From Trichomonas vaginalis G3 (taxonomy: Eukaryota; Parabasalia; Trichomonadida; Trichomonadidae): a stretch of 64,000 bases of DNA. Of this stretch, positions 31,171-40,397 are shown piece after piece. The position numbers were made by a program, and so were the translations under genes. Each line of letters starts with the position of its first letter. The stretch's first letter is position 1. The stretch lies in contig NC_067205.1 of NCBI RefSeq assembly GCF_026262505.1, positions 17,918,001 through 17,982,000 on the forward strand, in the 5' to 3' direction. A model generated the notes under the pieces. The model searched no databases. It had not been told where the DNA came from and saw nothing but the letters and a program-made list of their open reading frames with translations.

Positions 31171-31833
31171 ATGACAGTCGAAGCAAAAACGTTCACGAAC
31201 AAATCTAATGGCGAAACATTCACAAAAGGCACTTACAACGGTATTGAAGTCTTACGTAGAGACAAGGATGGTTATATAAATGTAACAAATATGTGTCAGC
31301 AGTTTAGGAAAGACTTTAGAAGGTTGTTGGAAAATAAGTCCTGGGAAGAGTATTTTAAGGCATTTTGTGAAGAATATACCAACCCGCGGAATTCCGCGGG
31401 TTGCTTTTTATACAATGTTCATGCAGGAATTCCTGATGAAATCAAACAGGTTAGAGGAATGTATGTAGACCCAAGACTCGTAAACTATATTGCAATGTGG
31501 GCTTCTCCAAAATATTGTATAGCAGTTGGAAAAATTCTGGACTCCATAGACAAGAAAGTTCATGAGAAGTTAGATGAAGAAGAACTTGAAGATACAGTAG
31601 AGAATGCAAAACCTTTGTTCGAAGAAGAAGTTAGAAAAATGCATGAAAAACAAATAGAACATGAACGTGAGATATGTTCTGGTTATAGAGACTCGCCATA
31701 CGAACTAGACCAATGGGAACAAGAAGATTTAAAGAGAGAATTTAGAGAATATGAACTCGCTAAGATAGCATTAGAAGCTGCAGAAAAGAAGTTAAAAGTT
31801 TGGGGTCGTTTTGTACAAAAATATTGTGAGTAA
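31171..31833 (+). CDS. KilA-N domain protein 1
   Basis: 220 residues. The KilA-N fold spans about residues 20-130: DKDGYINVTNMCQQF, SWEEYFKAF, then IKQVRGMYVDPRLVNYIAMW and SPKYCIAVGKILDSID. The C-terminus is a charged coiled coil. KilA-N proteins bind DNA and are widespread in large DNA viruses and phages; here a regulatory role is likely but unproven. A perfect 22-bp GC-rich palindrome lies inside the coding sequence at 31,381-31,402. The leader contains TTTTTATTGTAAGAACAG, shared with the next three genes. Confidence 0.85.
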   Translation: MTVEAKTFTNKSNGETFTKGTYNGIEVLRRDKDGYINVTNMCQQFRKDFRRLLENKSWEEYFKAFCEEYTNPRNSAGCFLYNVHAGIPDEIKQVRGMYVDPRLVNYIAMWASPKYCIAVGKILDSIDKKVHEKLDEEELEDTVENAKPLFEEEVRKMHEKQIEHEREICSGYRDSPYELDQWEQEDLKREFREYELAKIALEAAEKKLKVWGRFVQKYCE

Positions 31834-31849
31834 ATGAACCATTTTTTTC

Positions 31850-32062
31850 GACAAAAATATATTTTAGGTGAAGAGGTGAGATTTCACCTCTTTTTTCACC
31901 TGTTTTTTCACCCTCATTTCTACCACCGTAGAAAACACACAAAACTCTTGAATTTGTTGCTGAACTCGACAAAAATATATTTTAGGTGAAGAGGTGAGAT
32001 TTCACCTCTTTTTTCACCTCTTTTTTCACCCGTTGGATTTTCATGAATTTCCTTAAGATAAA
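31850..32062. repeat. Two tandem copies of the 80-bp dispersed repeat
   Basis: Copies begin at about 31,854 and 31,973 (AAAATATATTTTAGGTGAAG, AGGTGAGATTTCACCT). They fill the gap between KilA-N gene 1 and the next gene, leaving only the TTGTAAGAACA promoter. Confidence 0.85.
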
Positions 32063-32115
32063 AAATATATTTTAGTTTTTTATAAAATATTTTTTTTTAT
32101 TTTTATTGTAAGAAC

Positions 32116-33030
32116 ATGTTAGCAACAACAGCACCAAACTCGTTAGTTATGAATCCTACGTCAATGTTAGTAGAAATGAAAAGCTTCATTCCTTCTTCAT
32201 ATACTTTCGAAACAGAAATCCAGAAGATAAAGCAAGAACTTCTCCAAGGAGATTTAGACTGTAGTGCGAAAGATGAAACAAATGAACAGTATCTTTATGA
32301 AATGCAGGATATTATTGACCATCTACCTAAACTTCCTGAAATACAACAACAAAAGCTTACTATTCCTGAATTCGATGAAATAGAAGTCAAAGCAACTGAC
32401 TCAGTAGAAATAAAGAAGTTCATACGAAAGGTTAACTATGAGTTTCTTGGATTTCATTGCAACCACAAAGTCATGGACAAAGATTGCGATATGGTATATA
32501 AAAATGTTTCTGACATATATAAATCTGGGGAGTTTAAGACCTACGACAACTTTGTTTCGTTAGTTGCTGAATGTGTATGGCAGATAAGAGATAAAGATAG
32601 AAGAGGTAAGATATGGAATGAACAGATAAAACCCGCAACTTTTGAGTTAAAGAGAGCAATTGACGCCTTAGTCATACTAGCAGGTAAGGTTTCAGAATAT
32701 AACGCAAAAATGAACCCGCAATGTTCTAAATGTAAGGCAGCAATGAGGAAATATAACTACTCCGTCAAAGAGATAGAACGTATGCGAAACGACTATGCAG
32801 ATTTAAAGAAAGAAGCAGAGAAACCAGCAGAAGATAAAATGGACATGTTGACATTTCTGAACAAAAACTATCCAACAGCAGACGATTTCCTTCTTTCAGA
32901 TGTCAAGAAGAAATATAAAGAAACCTTCGGTATCGTTAAAACATTTGACATACTAAAAGAAGAAATAGAAGCTACGAAATTGTTTAGAATTTCAAATATA
33001 CATCGTACAATTCATGTAAAACGCTTATAA
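32116..33030 (+). CDS. Hypothetical protein in KilA-N cluster
   Basis: 304 residues, mainly helical. It has two CxxC-like spots (FHCNHKVMDKDC; QCSKCKAAMRKYN) that could bind zinc, and a C-terminal block (FLSDVKKKYKETFGIVKTF and IEATKLFRISNIHR) resembling a winged-helix DNA-binding end. It shares the TTGTAAGAACA leader with the KilA-N genes and is likely coexpressed with them. No family recognised. Confidence 0.6.
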   Translation: MLATTAPNSLVMNPTSMLVEMKSFIPSSYTFETEIQKIKQELLQGDLDCSAKDETNEQYLYEMQDIIDHLPKLPEIQQQKLTIPEFDEIEVKATDSVEIKKFIRKVNYEFLGFHCNHKVMDKDCDMVYKNVSDIYKSGEFKTYDNFVSLVAECVWQIRDKDRRGKIWNEQIKPATFELKRAIDALVILAGKVSEYNAKMNPQCSKCKAAMRKYNYSVKEIERMRNDYADLKKEAEKPAEDKMDMLTFLNKNYPTADDFLLSDVKKKYKETFGIVKTFDILKEEIEATKLFRISNIHRTIHVKRL

Positions 33031-33037
33031 AATAACT

Positions 33038-33235
33038 GAGGTGAAAAAACAGGTGAAAAAAGAGGTGAAATCTCACCTCTTCACCTAAAATATATTTTTG
33101 GGTCATTTACGCTCATTACGAAGAAGTTTTGACAAAACATTTACGATGAAATCATGAAAATTCATGAGGTGAAAAAACAGGTGAAAAAAGAGGTGAAATC
33201 TCACCTCTTCACCTAAAATATATTTTTATTGAATT
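33038..33235. repeat. Two inverted copies of the 80-bp dispersed repeat
   Basis: Reverse-oriented copies (CTCACCTCTTCACCTAAAAT) end near 33,105 and 33,230, with a piece of the TTTACGATGAAATC minisatellite between. The change of orientation relative to 31.8-32.0 kb makes an inverted pair around the gene at 32,116. Confidence 0.85.
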
Positions 33236-33326
33236 CAGCAACAAAATTCATGAATTTCCTTAAGACAGAAAAAAAAAGTTAGTTTTTATTTTTTTTATTT
33301 TTTTTATTTTGTATGTAAGAACAGAA

Positions 33327-33941
33327 ATGTTAAACATTGAGTTTGAAACAGTTAGAAAGATAGACAATGACACCAAAATGGTTAGAATTGGTGATTTAAA
33401 CGTAAGATACTCAAAGAAATACAACAAATATTCTTTGTCAGACATTCTAACACTATCTGAAAAGAAAACATCCCACGACTGGGTTAGAAATGCTTCAACT
33501 CAGAAAATTTTGACAAGAAATCCTGAGCTTATGATATCGGTAAGATTCTATGGAACAAGAGCATATCTCATCGACAAAAGTCTTATACCAGTAGTTTTGT
33601 TATGGATTGACCCAGTTGTTGGATATAATTTCATAACATATGGTTCATTCGACTCAGAACGTTGCAGTGAAGGCTTACTTTACATCGTTCAGAAACCGAA
33701 AGACTTCAATACAAAGAGATATAAGATAGGAAGAACATTTAATATAACTAAAAGATATGACTCTACAGTCAATAGAGTTAAGGTTGTGTTTGTTAACGAT
33801 ATGAGAGCTGCAGAAACAGAACTGCTTGAAAAGTTTGAGAAAATGTATGGTGCTCCCACGAAAGGTAAAGAAACGTTTGAAGTAGATGAGATAGATAAAG
33901 CTATAAAATTATTTGACGAAGTTGCTGAAAAATACATGTAA
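33327..33941 (+). CDS. KilA-N protein 2 with T5orf172/GIY-YIG-like domain
   Basis: The start is placed at 33,327 (MLNIEFETVRKI) rather than 33,309, because the conserved leader TGTAAGAACAGA spans 33,311-33,325. Residues 1-100 are KilA-N-like (VRYSKKYNKYSLSDIL, HDWVRNASTQKIL, AYLIDKSLIPVVLLWIDPVV). Residues 110-200 match the T5orf172 (GIY-YIG-related) domain: GLLYIVQKPKDF, RYKIGRTFNITKRYDS, ETELLEKFE. KilA-N plus T5orf172 fusions are known from large DNA viruses; the nuclease residues may be incomplete. Confidence 0.85.
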   Translation: MLNIEFETVRKIDNDTKMVRIGDLNVRYSKKYNKYSLSDILTLSEKKTSHDWVRNASTQKILTRNPELMISVRFYGTRAYLIDKSLIPVVLLWIDPVVGYNFITYGSFDSERCSEGLLYIVQKPKDFNTKRYKIGRTFNITKRYDSTVNRVKVVFVNDMRAAETELLEKFEKMYGAPTKGKETFEVDEIDKAIKLFDEVAEKYM

Positions 33942-34029
33942 AGCGTTTATTTTTGGTCTTTTATACAAGATAGAAAATAACGCTAATTTTATTTTTTTTT
34001 ATTTTTTTATTTTGTATGTAAAGACAGAT

Positions 34030-34869
34030 ATGTCAACAACAGAGAACACAACAACAGTTATAGTCCATGAAGCTATAAATGAAGAATATGAGTACATACA
34101 GTATAACAAACAGTTACGTCTCATTCGTTCGGTCAAAGATGACATGTACCAAATGCAAAGTATTTTGACAGCATGTTTTGCTCCAGATACTAAGCTTCCT
34201 AAAGACTGGTTTAGGAACCAAAGCACTATTGAACTATTAAATGAAGCACAGCGAGACATACTTTTTTCTGAAAATCGTGAAGAACAGCGAGTGGGAGAAA
34301 AACCCCAGTCGCCAAAACTCTATGAAAATCGTGAAAAATTGCCAAACGGTTTGAGAGGATATTATGTACATAGACTTCTTGTAAATAATGTGGCACAATG
34401 GGCTTCAGCTCGCTATTCATGGTATGTTTGTAAACTTCTTGACGAAATTCATAGACAAGAACGTGAAGAGCTAGAGAACAAGCTTGAAGCAAAAGACAAA
34501 AGCATTCAGAAAAGAATACCACGTTCGGTACCAAAAGGAAAGGAAAAGAACTATAAGTATATGATTTATACTGAAGAGATGGAAAATGAAGAAGACAGAG
34601 ATATGGTTATGTTGCATTAGTCAGAAGAAAACAACAAAAGCTTTTACGACCTTGCTAAGATTTACAAATCTGACAGAAATTGGTTCTATCGCGAAAACTT
34701 ACCGATTTCAATGACCCCAAATGAAGATGTGAAACAAATAGTTCAAGATACGTTACCTCAAACACACTATGATATGAAAGGTTGTACAATACTTACCTTC
34801 AAAGAAGATTTGCCGCTACTGAAGGAAAAAATAACAGAGTATTTTGACAACTTCAAACAAGTAGAGTAG
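34030..34869 (+). pseudogene. KilA-N protein 3, interrupted by in-frame TAG
   Basis: The frame from 34,030 (MSTTENTTTVIV) is stopped by TAG at 34,618-34,620 but continues in the same frame for 82 more codons (FYDLAKIYKSDRNWFYREN ... EYFDNFKQVE) to TAG at 34,867. The KilA-N part has PKDWFRNQSTIELL, LPNGLRGYYVHRLLVNNVAQ and SWYVCKLLDEIHRQE. The C-terminal part (NYKYMIYTEEMENEEDRDMV onward) looks like the virus KilA-N companion domain. A single nonsense change or readthrough explains the structure. The leader is TATGTAAAGACAGAT, the same class as its neighbours. Confidence 0.75.
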
Positions 34870-34959
34870 ATGAACCATTTATTTTTCAAGCTTGACACCA
34901 AAGATGGCTCAGGTAGCTCTATAAAGTAAATTGCCTCATCTGCTGGGTCTATGTCGGTC

Positions 34960-35510
34960 ATTGTTTCAAGACAAGTCTTTTATTGTTTCAAGACAATGTT
35001 GTACTTTTTCAAGACAATGTTGTATAAATTCAGTACAATATTGTACTTTTTCAGAACAATGTTGTATAAATTCAGTACAATGTTGTATAAATTCAGTACA
35101 ATGTCTCTCAAATTTGAGTACGGCTGTACTTTTTCAGAACAAGTCTTGAACTTTTTCAGAACAATGTTGTACTTTTTCAAGACAATGTTGTACTTTTTCA
35201 AGACAATGTTGTACTTTTTCAAGACAATGTTGTATAAATTCAGTACAATATTGTACTTTTTCAGAACAATGTTGTATAAATTCAGTACAATGTTGTATAA
35301 ATTCAGTACAATGTCTCTCAAATTTGAGTACGGCTGTACTTTTTCAGAACAAGTCTTGAACTTTTTCAGAACAATGTTGTACTTTTTCAAGACAATGTTG
35401 TACTTTTTCAAGACAATGTTGTACTTTTTCAAGACAATGTTGTACTTTTTCAAGACAATATTGTACTTTTTCAAGACAATATTATATTGTTTCAGAACAA
35501 AGACGGTTAA
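34960..35510. repeat. Array of 22-24-bp palindrome-bearing iterons
   Basis: About 23 units of (GT)ACAATGTTGTA(C) or the perfectly palindromic GTACAATATTGTAC, separated by TTTTTCAAG or TAAATTCA spacers. A long higher-order block (including CTCAAATTTGAGTACGGCTG) is duplicated at 35,107 and 35,317. ORFs on both strands (YFFKTMLYK-like) are repeat artefacts. The array lies between the plus-strand KilA-N group and the minus-strand ATPase. Confidence 0.85.
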
Positions 35511-35618
35511 GACACAAACGAATGTCCGACGTACCACCAACCGAGTCCATTCCACAGCCAGAAGAACCGACAGCCCCAGCACCACAACAGACTTACTAAG
35601 ACTAAACACTTACATTTT

Positions 35619-36494
35619 TCAAGCTTGACCCCTCACAATTTGAACTTTGTTCGCGTAGATGTGAATTCTGAAAGAAGTATGAGGGTCTTGTATGACTTTG
35701 TACTTCTCCCATAGTTCATGTCTGTCAAACTTACCTGCCATGGACTCTTTCATAAGTTCCATGAAATCGTCTTCGGACAATCCAGGGAAAAGTACAATGT
35801 CAGTAAGTATTCTCTTTACATCCTTACTTAAACTCTTGGCTGTCTGTACACAAATGACAACTGAGATGTTAAAGTGTCTGAGCTTCTTAAGAATTCGACA
35901 CATGTCTTGTTCTCTGTTCTTTAACAAAGGATGAGAAGCAAAGTCATCTAAGATAAGAAGACATCTGTGAGGGTAAGTCTTCCAATCGTAAGATTGCAAT
36001 TTCTTCGAAATGTATTCTATCTCTTTCTGTTTGTTTCTGAAGTGTTTCTTCTCTAATATTCTCTGCATTTCCTCATTTGGGTCTTTAAACTTCGAATTGA
36101 CATACTCATTTATAGCATTGTACTTCAAAACTCTTCTTTGGTACTTCTTTATCCAATCTAACAACTCAGAGTCTTTTATACATACTAACTTAGACTTCTT
36201 TATAATATCTTTGAACGAATTGACGGTTTGATCGAATTGACCAGAAGTACTACAAATAACAACTAACTCATAGAATGGGTTCTTCTCATCTAGTTCTTGT
36301 TGTTGTGCAGCCATTTTAAGATAAGTGAAAGTCTTACCCGACCCAGGTGGTGCGATTAGACCTGTTATACCATTCTGAGCAAATAAGAACTTGTCATGTA
36401 TGGGTTTTATCTGAGCATTTTCTAACTTCCTCTTGTTCTTATTTAAAACATTCTCAAATTTCTTGTCAATGTCAGCAAACTTTTTTTCTAACAT
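35619..36494 (-). CDS. A32/FtsK-HerA-type genome-packaging ATPase
   Basis: 291 residues. Walker A PPGSGKTF at residues 49-56; Walker B LLILDDFAS at about 179-187; conserved KKLRHFNISVVICVQTAKSL with the Gln sensor, followed by DIVLFPGLSEDDF. This is the packaging ATPase of Polintons, virophages and adenovirus-like elements, which would drive DNA into capsids. The frame is intact. It diverges from the gene at 36,530 with a 35-nt T/A-rich gap. Confidence 0.9.
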   Translation of the reverse strand: MLEKKFADIDKKFENVLNKNKRKLENAQIKPIHDKFLFAQNGITGLIAPPGSGKTFTYLKMAAQQQELDEKNPFYELVVICSTSGQFDQTVNSFKDIIKKSKLVCIKDSELLDWIKKYQRRVLKYNAINEYVNSKFKDPNEEMQRILEKKHFRNKQKEIEYISKKLQSYDWKTYPHRCLLILDDFASHPLLKNREQDMCRILKKLRHFNISVVICVQTAKSLSKDVKRILTDIVLFPGLSEDDFMELMKESMAGKFDRHELWEKYKVIQDPHTSFRIHIYANKVQIVRGQA

Positions 36495-36529
36495 ATTTTA
36501 GAAAAATTAAAATTTTTATCTTTTAGAAA

Positions 36530-36985
36530 ATGTCTAGCGATTTCGCTATCTATATTCGAGACAAACTTTTCGACTCTAAAACATCTGTCGACCATAAAAT
36601 CTTACATAGTGTAAACAAGAAAGGTGAATTTGTTCTAAAGTTCTGTTTCTGGGAATATGACAAGAACCATAAAACATTAGGCAGAGAAGTCTTAAAATTT
36701 GTCAATGACAGACTTGTTGACAGAGATGACGCCGATTGGAAAGATGAAGTCCAACAAAAGTTCTTAGAATGCAAAGAAGACACATGCGCTGTTCTTGAAG
36801 ATGAAATAGGAAACAGAATAGAAGAGCTATTAAAGGACAAAGAACTTTTACATAAATATGGTTGCGCCAAATTTGACATAACTCCACCAGAGAAGAAGAA
36901 GAAGAGAGAAAAGAAAGAAAAGAAAGTAGAAGAAGAGAAAAAAGAACCTGAACCAGTTCCAGAGAAAAAGAAATTTGACATGTAA
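36530..36985 (+). CDS. Hypothetical protein with charged tail
   Basis: 151 residues. The N-terminal alpha/beta domain (FAIYIRDKLFDSK, KKGEFVLKFCFWEYDKNH, DWKDEVQQKFLECKED) is not recognised. The C-terminus is a Lys/Glu-rich coil (KKKKREKKEKKVEEEKKEP). Convergent with the minus-strand gene at 37,002, 16 nt away. T-rich leader TTTTTATCTTTTAGAAA. Confidence 0.6.
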   Translation: MSSDFAIYIRDKLFDSKTSVDHKILHSVNKKGEFVLKFCFWEYDKNHKTLGREVLKFVNDRLVDRDDADWKDEVQQKFLECKEDTCAVLEDEIGNRIEELLKDKELLHKYGCAKFDITPPEKKKKREKKEKKVEEEKKEPEPVPEKKKFDM

Positions 36986-37001
36986 AAATAAAATTTTATT
37001 T

Positions 37002-37421
37002 TTAGAACATTTCTGGGTCAATGTCAATGTTCTCTTCCTCTTTAGGAGCAAACACTGGCTTAGACTCTAAAATCTTTTTACCCAATTTACCTTGAACTTC
37101 AACTATCTTAGACTCATAATATTCATAGTCGTCTGCTTTCTTTGGTTCATAAGGTATAACAAGTTTGTATGCTTTGCCTTCTTTAAGGTTTGAGAACCTT
37201 CTGTCAAAATTTTCTTTGACTGCTAACAAACCTTCTATGTCTAAGTCTTCAAATTTCGCACCATTTTTAGTCACAATAGCAAACTTAACGGGTTCGATGT
37301 TCCAAACTTTGTCAAATGTAGACTTTTCAAAATGGTAGAAGTAAACATTCAAATATGTGAATGGAGCTAACTTATCTTTGACTTCTGTCATATATTTGTT
37401 GACTGAAATATATTTCGTCAT
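37002..37421 (-). CDS. Hypothetical protein
   Basis: 139 residues, beta-rich (LNVYFYHFEKSTFDKVW, YKLVIPYEPKKADDYEYY) with an acidic end (EEENIDIDPEMF). The acidic C-terminus and small beta fold would suit a single-strand DNA-binding protein working with the helicase two genes away, but this is speculative. Leader TTTTTTTATCCGATAGAAAAG is a late-type box. Confidence 0.55.
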   Translation of the reverse strand: MTKYISVNKYMTEVKDKLAPFTYLNVYFYHFEKSTFDKVWNIEPVKFAIVTKNGAKFEDLDIEGLLAVKENFDRRFSNLKEGKAYKLVIPYEPKKADDYEYYESKIVEVQGKLGKKILESKPVFAPKEEENIDIDPEMF

Positions 37422-37462
37422 CTTTTCTATCGGATAAAAAAATATTTTTTTTTAAAAACGTT

Positions 37463-38047
37463 TTAAAATGGTATGCCATATAGCTTCTTGAATTTGTTAA
37501 GAAATAGTCTAACGTATTTTCCATCTGTATCTCTAGCGTATACATAAGCATAGTCTGCCTTAGTAAAACATACTTGTAATTTTCTATAGTTTACGCCGGT
37601 ATAAAAGTAGAAAGAGTCCTGTTCTTCGCTGTAGTAGTAAAACTCAAACGTATGCTTGCCATAGTCTGTAATTTCAATTGCTTCATCTTCTAGTTCGTCG
37701 ACAAATTCGAATACTATATCTCCAAATTTGCTTTTGTTCTTATTGTTTTCAGAACCAGTGACCCAACGTAAGTTTTCAAGTCTATTGTCGTTTCTTATAC
37801 GGTTTATATGGTCTACAAAAGGTAAATTGTTAGGATTCAGTATAAAATGAGTTGCAATGACAACATGTTTAAGATAGTGTTTTCCACCCATCTTCATATC
37901 AGCATATCCGTCATTTCGCTCCCATTCGCTTAAAACTCTTTTTGTCTTTTTGTTTCTGACTTCAAATGACTCACAACAGTGAATTTCATATTTCTCATCT
38001 AACAAACAAGTTTCCCAACGGTCTTCTCCAACAAACTCAGCGTACAT
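37463..38047 (-). CDS. HNH homing-type endonuclease
   Basis: 194 residues. The HNH core lies at about residues 60-102: KHVVIATHFI, PFVDHINRIRNDNRLENLRW, VTGSENNKN, with the family's His-Asn-Asn/His pattern; upstream EWERNDGYADMKM resembles a NUMOD-type pre-domain. Similar free-standing HNH nucleases occur in phages and giant viruses as selfish or competition genes. It sits between the helicase and the gene at 37,002 and is intact. Confidence 0.85.
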   Translation of the reverse strand: MYAEFVGEDRWETCLLDEKYEIHCCESFEVRNKKTKRVLSEWERNDGYADMKMGGKHYLKHVVIATHFILNPNNLPFVDHINRIRNDNRLENLRWVTGSENNKNKSKFGDIVFEFVDELEDEAIEITDYGKHTFEFYYYSEEQDSFYFYTGVNYRKLQVCFTKADYAYVYARDTDGKYVRLFLNKFKKLYGIPF

Positions 38048-38080
38048 TTCAAATAAAATAAAAAAATATTTTTTAAAAAT

Positions 38081-39315
38081 TTACTCAGAAAAATTTTTCT
38101 TTGTATATACGCCGTTCTGTATGTCTAAAAGATTTTTGACATTTGCCAAGAATGTTCGTTTAGACGCTGCCATATAACCATACTCTTGACAATATTGTTT
38201 ATATGAATCGTACAATGACCTTTCATCTAATGACACAAAGTTAGTCTCATCTATAAACAGTTCATATACACTCTTGTTTGCTTCTAACAATGTTTGTCTT
38301 TCTTCGGTATGTGGAATTTGTCTTGGATTGAACTTAGAAATATCTAATGTCATGAAATATGAGAACAAGTGGTTGTAAAAGTTAGGTGTCAAAGTTTCTG
38401 CTAAGTCGTCAAAATATTCTGTATCTTGCATATGAGCTTCTGACGTTCTGACAACTACATATCTTCTGTCAGAACTTTCTAACTTCATCGGAACAGCATT
38501 GTTTGAAACCATAATGAAGTTTGCAACATTTTCACAAACTCTTTGGTCTTTATACTTTCTTTCAACAACTCCAACTTTGTCTGTTATAAGACTCTTCAAA
38601 GCATCTGAGTTCAAAACTTTTGTTGTATCTATACTTTGAAGTTCATTGCAAACTATAAGTTTCATATTCTCTATTGAGGAGTTAAACTTGCCACAGATGT
38701 TTTCTATGTTTGTCATATTCGGGTTCGAATAACCTTCTAACAGTTTGCATAAGATATCTGTAAAGAATGTGTTCTTACCTGTTCCTTGTTTTCCAATTAT
38801 AATGAGAGCAGTTTCATTTTTAGCACTTGGATATTGTAAGATGTTTGCAAACCAACATAAAATATACTCATAGACTCTTTCGTTTCCATTGCATATAATT
38901 TCTTTGACATGGTCTAACCAAGCTTCTATAACATTTTCTTTCCATTCTACTTGTTCGTATTTATATCCAGTGAAGATAGAATAGAAGTTTGGAGATGGTG
39001 TATAGAACTTTATACCACGAACTGAAAAATCTTCTAACTTCGACAATAAGATATCCCAAGCATCTAACATTTTCATGCCAACTTGTACAACTTTTATTTT
39101 CTTAAGTTTCTGTCTACATTCTTGTTCTGAAACTATGGTTGCTCTTGGTTTGTTAAGACAACATCCCAATCCTTCATGACATAACATTCTGGGGCAGAGT
39201 CGACATAAATGACTAAACGTTTCAAATTCTCGACTGCTTTGTTATAGTCTCGAAATGGACACATATTTCTGAACGCTTGGAAGTCATAAAAATCTGAAAC
39301 GTCTATTCTGTACAT
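38081..39315 (-). pseudogene. SF3 helicase (D5/DUF5906-like), one frameshift
   Basis: The main frame (38,081-39,187) has Walker A GKQGTGKNTF, a B motif MKLIVCNELQ, motif C FIMVSNN and an arginine pair SSDRRYVVV, i.e. superfamily 3. The true N-terminus begins at 39,315 (MYRIDVSDFYDFQAFRNM) in a different frame, and a one-base loss near 39,158 joins them. No primase domain is seen upstream, so this is a short helicase. In this element it is the only replication-type enzyme. The upstream T tract and TTATAAA precede the ATG at 39,315. Confidence 0.82.
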
Positions 39316-39344
39316 TTTATAAAAATAAAAAAAAAATATTTTTT

Positions 39345-40149
39345 TTATTCTTGACTTTGTTGTTGCATTTGTTCCATTTGTTGCATTTGTTGTTCTTGAG
39401 CTATTTGTTGTTGAAGTTGTTCTGTATACAATACTTTCACCAGTTGCATCTTCCAATTCGAAACTTTCTGCCGTCATTGACAAATACATAGGACATAAAA
39501 GTTTTACAGGAACAAAGTTTGCGTCGACTAAGGTTAAGTTTATGTTTGCTAAAGTGTTTGAGTTTACTAAAGCTGAAAACTCTGCATTCGAATGAACAAT
39601 AGGCAAACCAGCAGAGAAAGTGTTGTTTATACGCATGAGTATCTTTTGGTCATAGTAGTTTCTGTCGACATTCGAATAGCACTTTGAACCTAAGTTTGAA
39701 ACAATATATAAAATAGGTGTACTTAAAGTCAATGGAACAGACAAACCTTGTATGACACCTTTTCCTGTTATAGGAAACTGTTGGTAGTAAAAACCAGATA
39801 TAAGTTTTGTATTATAGCTCATATCGTTTATACTAAACTCAGTCGGACATCCAAACATAATGAAACCTGCTCTAGTTGCAGCACATGTTACATCCGTCCT
39901 TAAAGTATTAAATAAGTCAACAAAACCTGTTGGTGGTATATCTGAGTAAGTATCTTCAAAGAAGTATTTTTTACCATTCACAACAACAAAGTCTTCTGGT
40001 GTCAAAAGAGCAAAACAGGCTTTAGTCGTCATTGTGTTTAAAGTTAGTTTACAATACCGTCCTTGAGGACTTTGTAAGTTTGTTGTTATAGAATTATATG
40101 ACTCAGGGTTTTTAGTCGTAATAGTATAAACCACTATGTCTTCTGCCAT
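39345..40149 (-). pseudogene. Candidate penton/minor capsid protein, C-terminal frameshift
   Basis: The frame starting at 40,149 (MAEDIVVYTITTKNPESYNS) is beta-rich, with ILYIVSNLGSKC, YYDQKILMRINNTFSAG and the pattern LVDANFVPVKLLCPMYLSM, which resembles single-jelly-roll penton proteins of Polintons and virophages. Near 39,425-39,440 the frame shifts: the natural end is a Gln-rich tail (EQLQQQIAQEQQMQQMEQ) with a stop at 39,345, while the unshifted frame reads through into the helicase gene. The function is inference from fold pattern and position between helicase and small late genes. Confidence 0.55.
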
Positions 40150-40159
40150 TTACATATAT

Positions 40160-40390
40160 TTAAAAGTTTTTCTGAAAGTGGAGAAGAACTTCATCTAAAC
40201 TTTCACATGGCGTTTCTTGAAGTTCTCTGTCTAAGAAGTTCAAATATTTTGTAAAGACATAGAACTTTCCTTTGTCTACACGAACAAACAAAACAGGGTC
40301 TTTCATATCGTTCAAAAGTGTGTAAAGTCCTTTACATGAAATAAAGTCTATATTATTTTTCTTCAAACATCTTTCAAGAAGTTTTGACAT
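40160..40390 (-). CDS. Small hypothetical protein
   Basis: 76 residues: MSKLLERCLKKNNIDFISCK, then VLFVRVDKGKFYVFTKYLNF and an acidic end. No family recognised. It lies 10 nt upstream of the penton-like start and 7 nt after the next gene's end, in a tightly packed minus-strand group. Confidence 0.5.
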   Translation of the reverse strand: MSKLLERCLKKNNIDFISCKGLYTLLNDMKDPVLFVRVDKGKFYVFTKYLNFLDRELQETPCESLDEVLLHFQKNF

Positions 40391-40397
40391 TTTTTAC

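Noticed and set aside
34960..35510. Possible CRISPR array
   Set aside because: Spacers are invariant and only 8-10 nt; this is an iteron-like array.
35522..35599. 25-codon proline-rich frame
   Set aside because: The ATG lies in a remnant of the 26-bp repeat, lacks either promoter class, and is too short to defend.
34951..35628. ORFs of 209-225 codons on both strands
   Set aside because: Translations of the 22-24-bp iteron array (YFFKTMLYK/NIVLKKY repeats).
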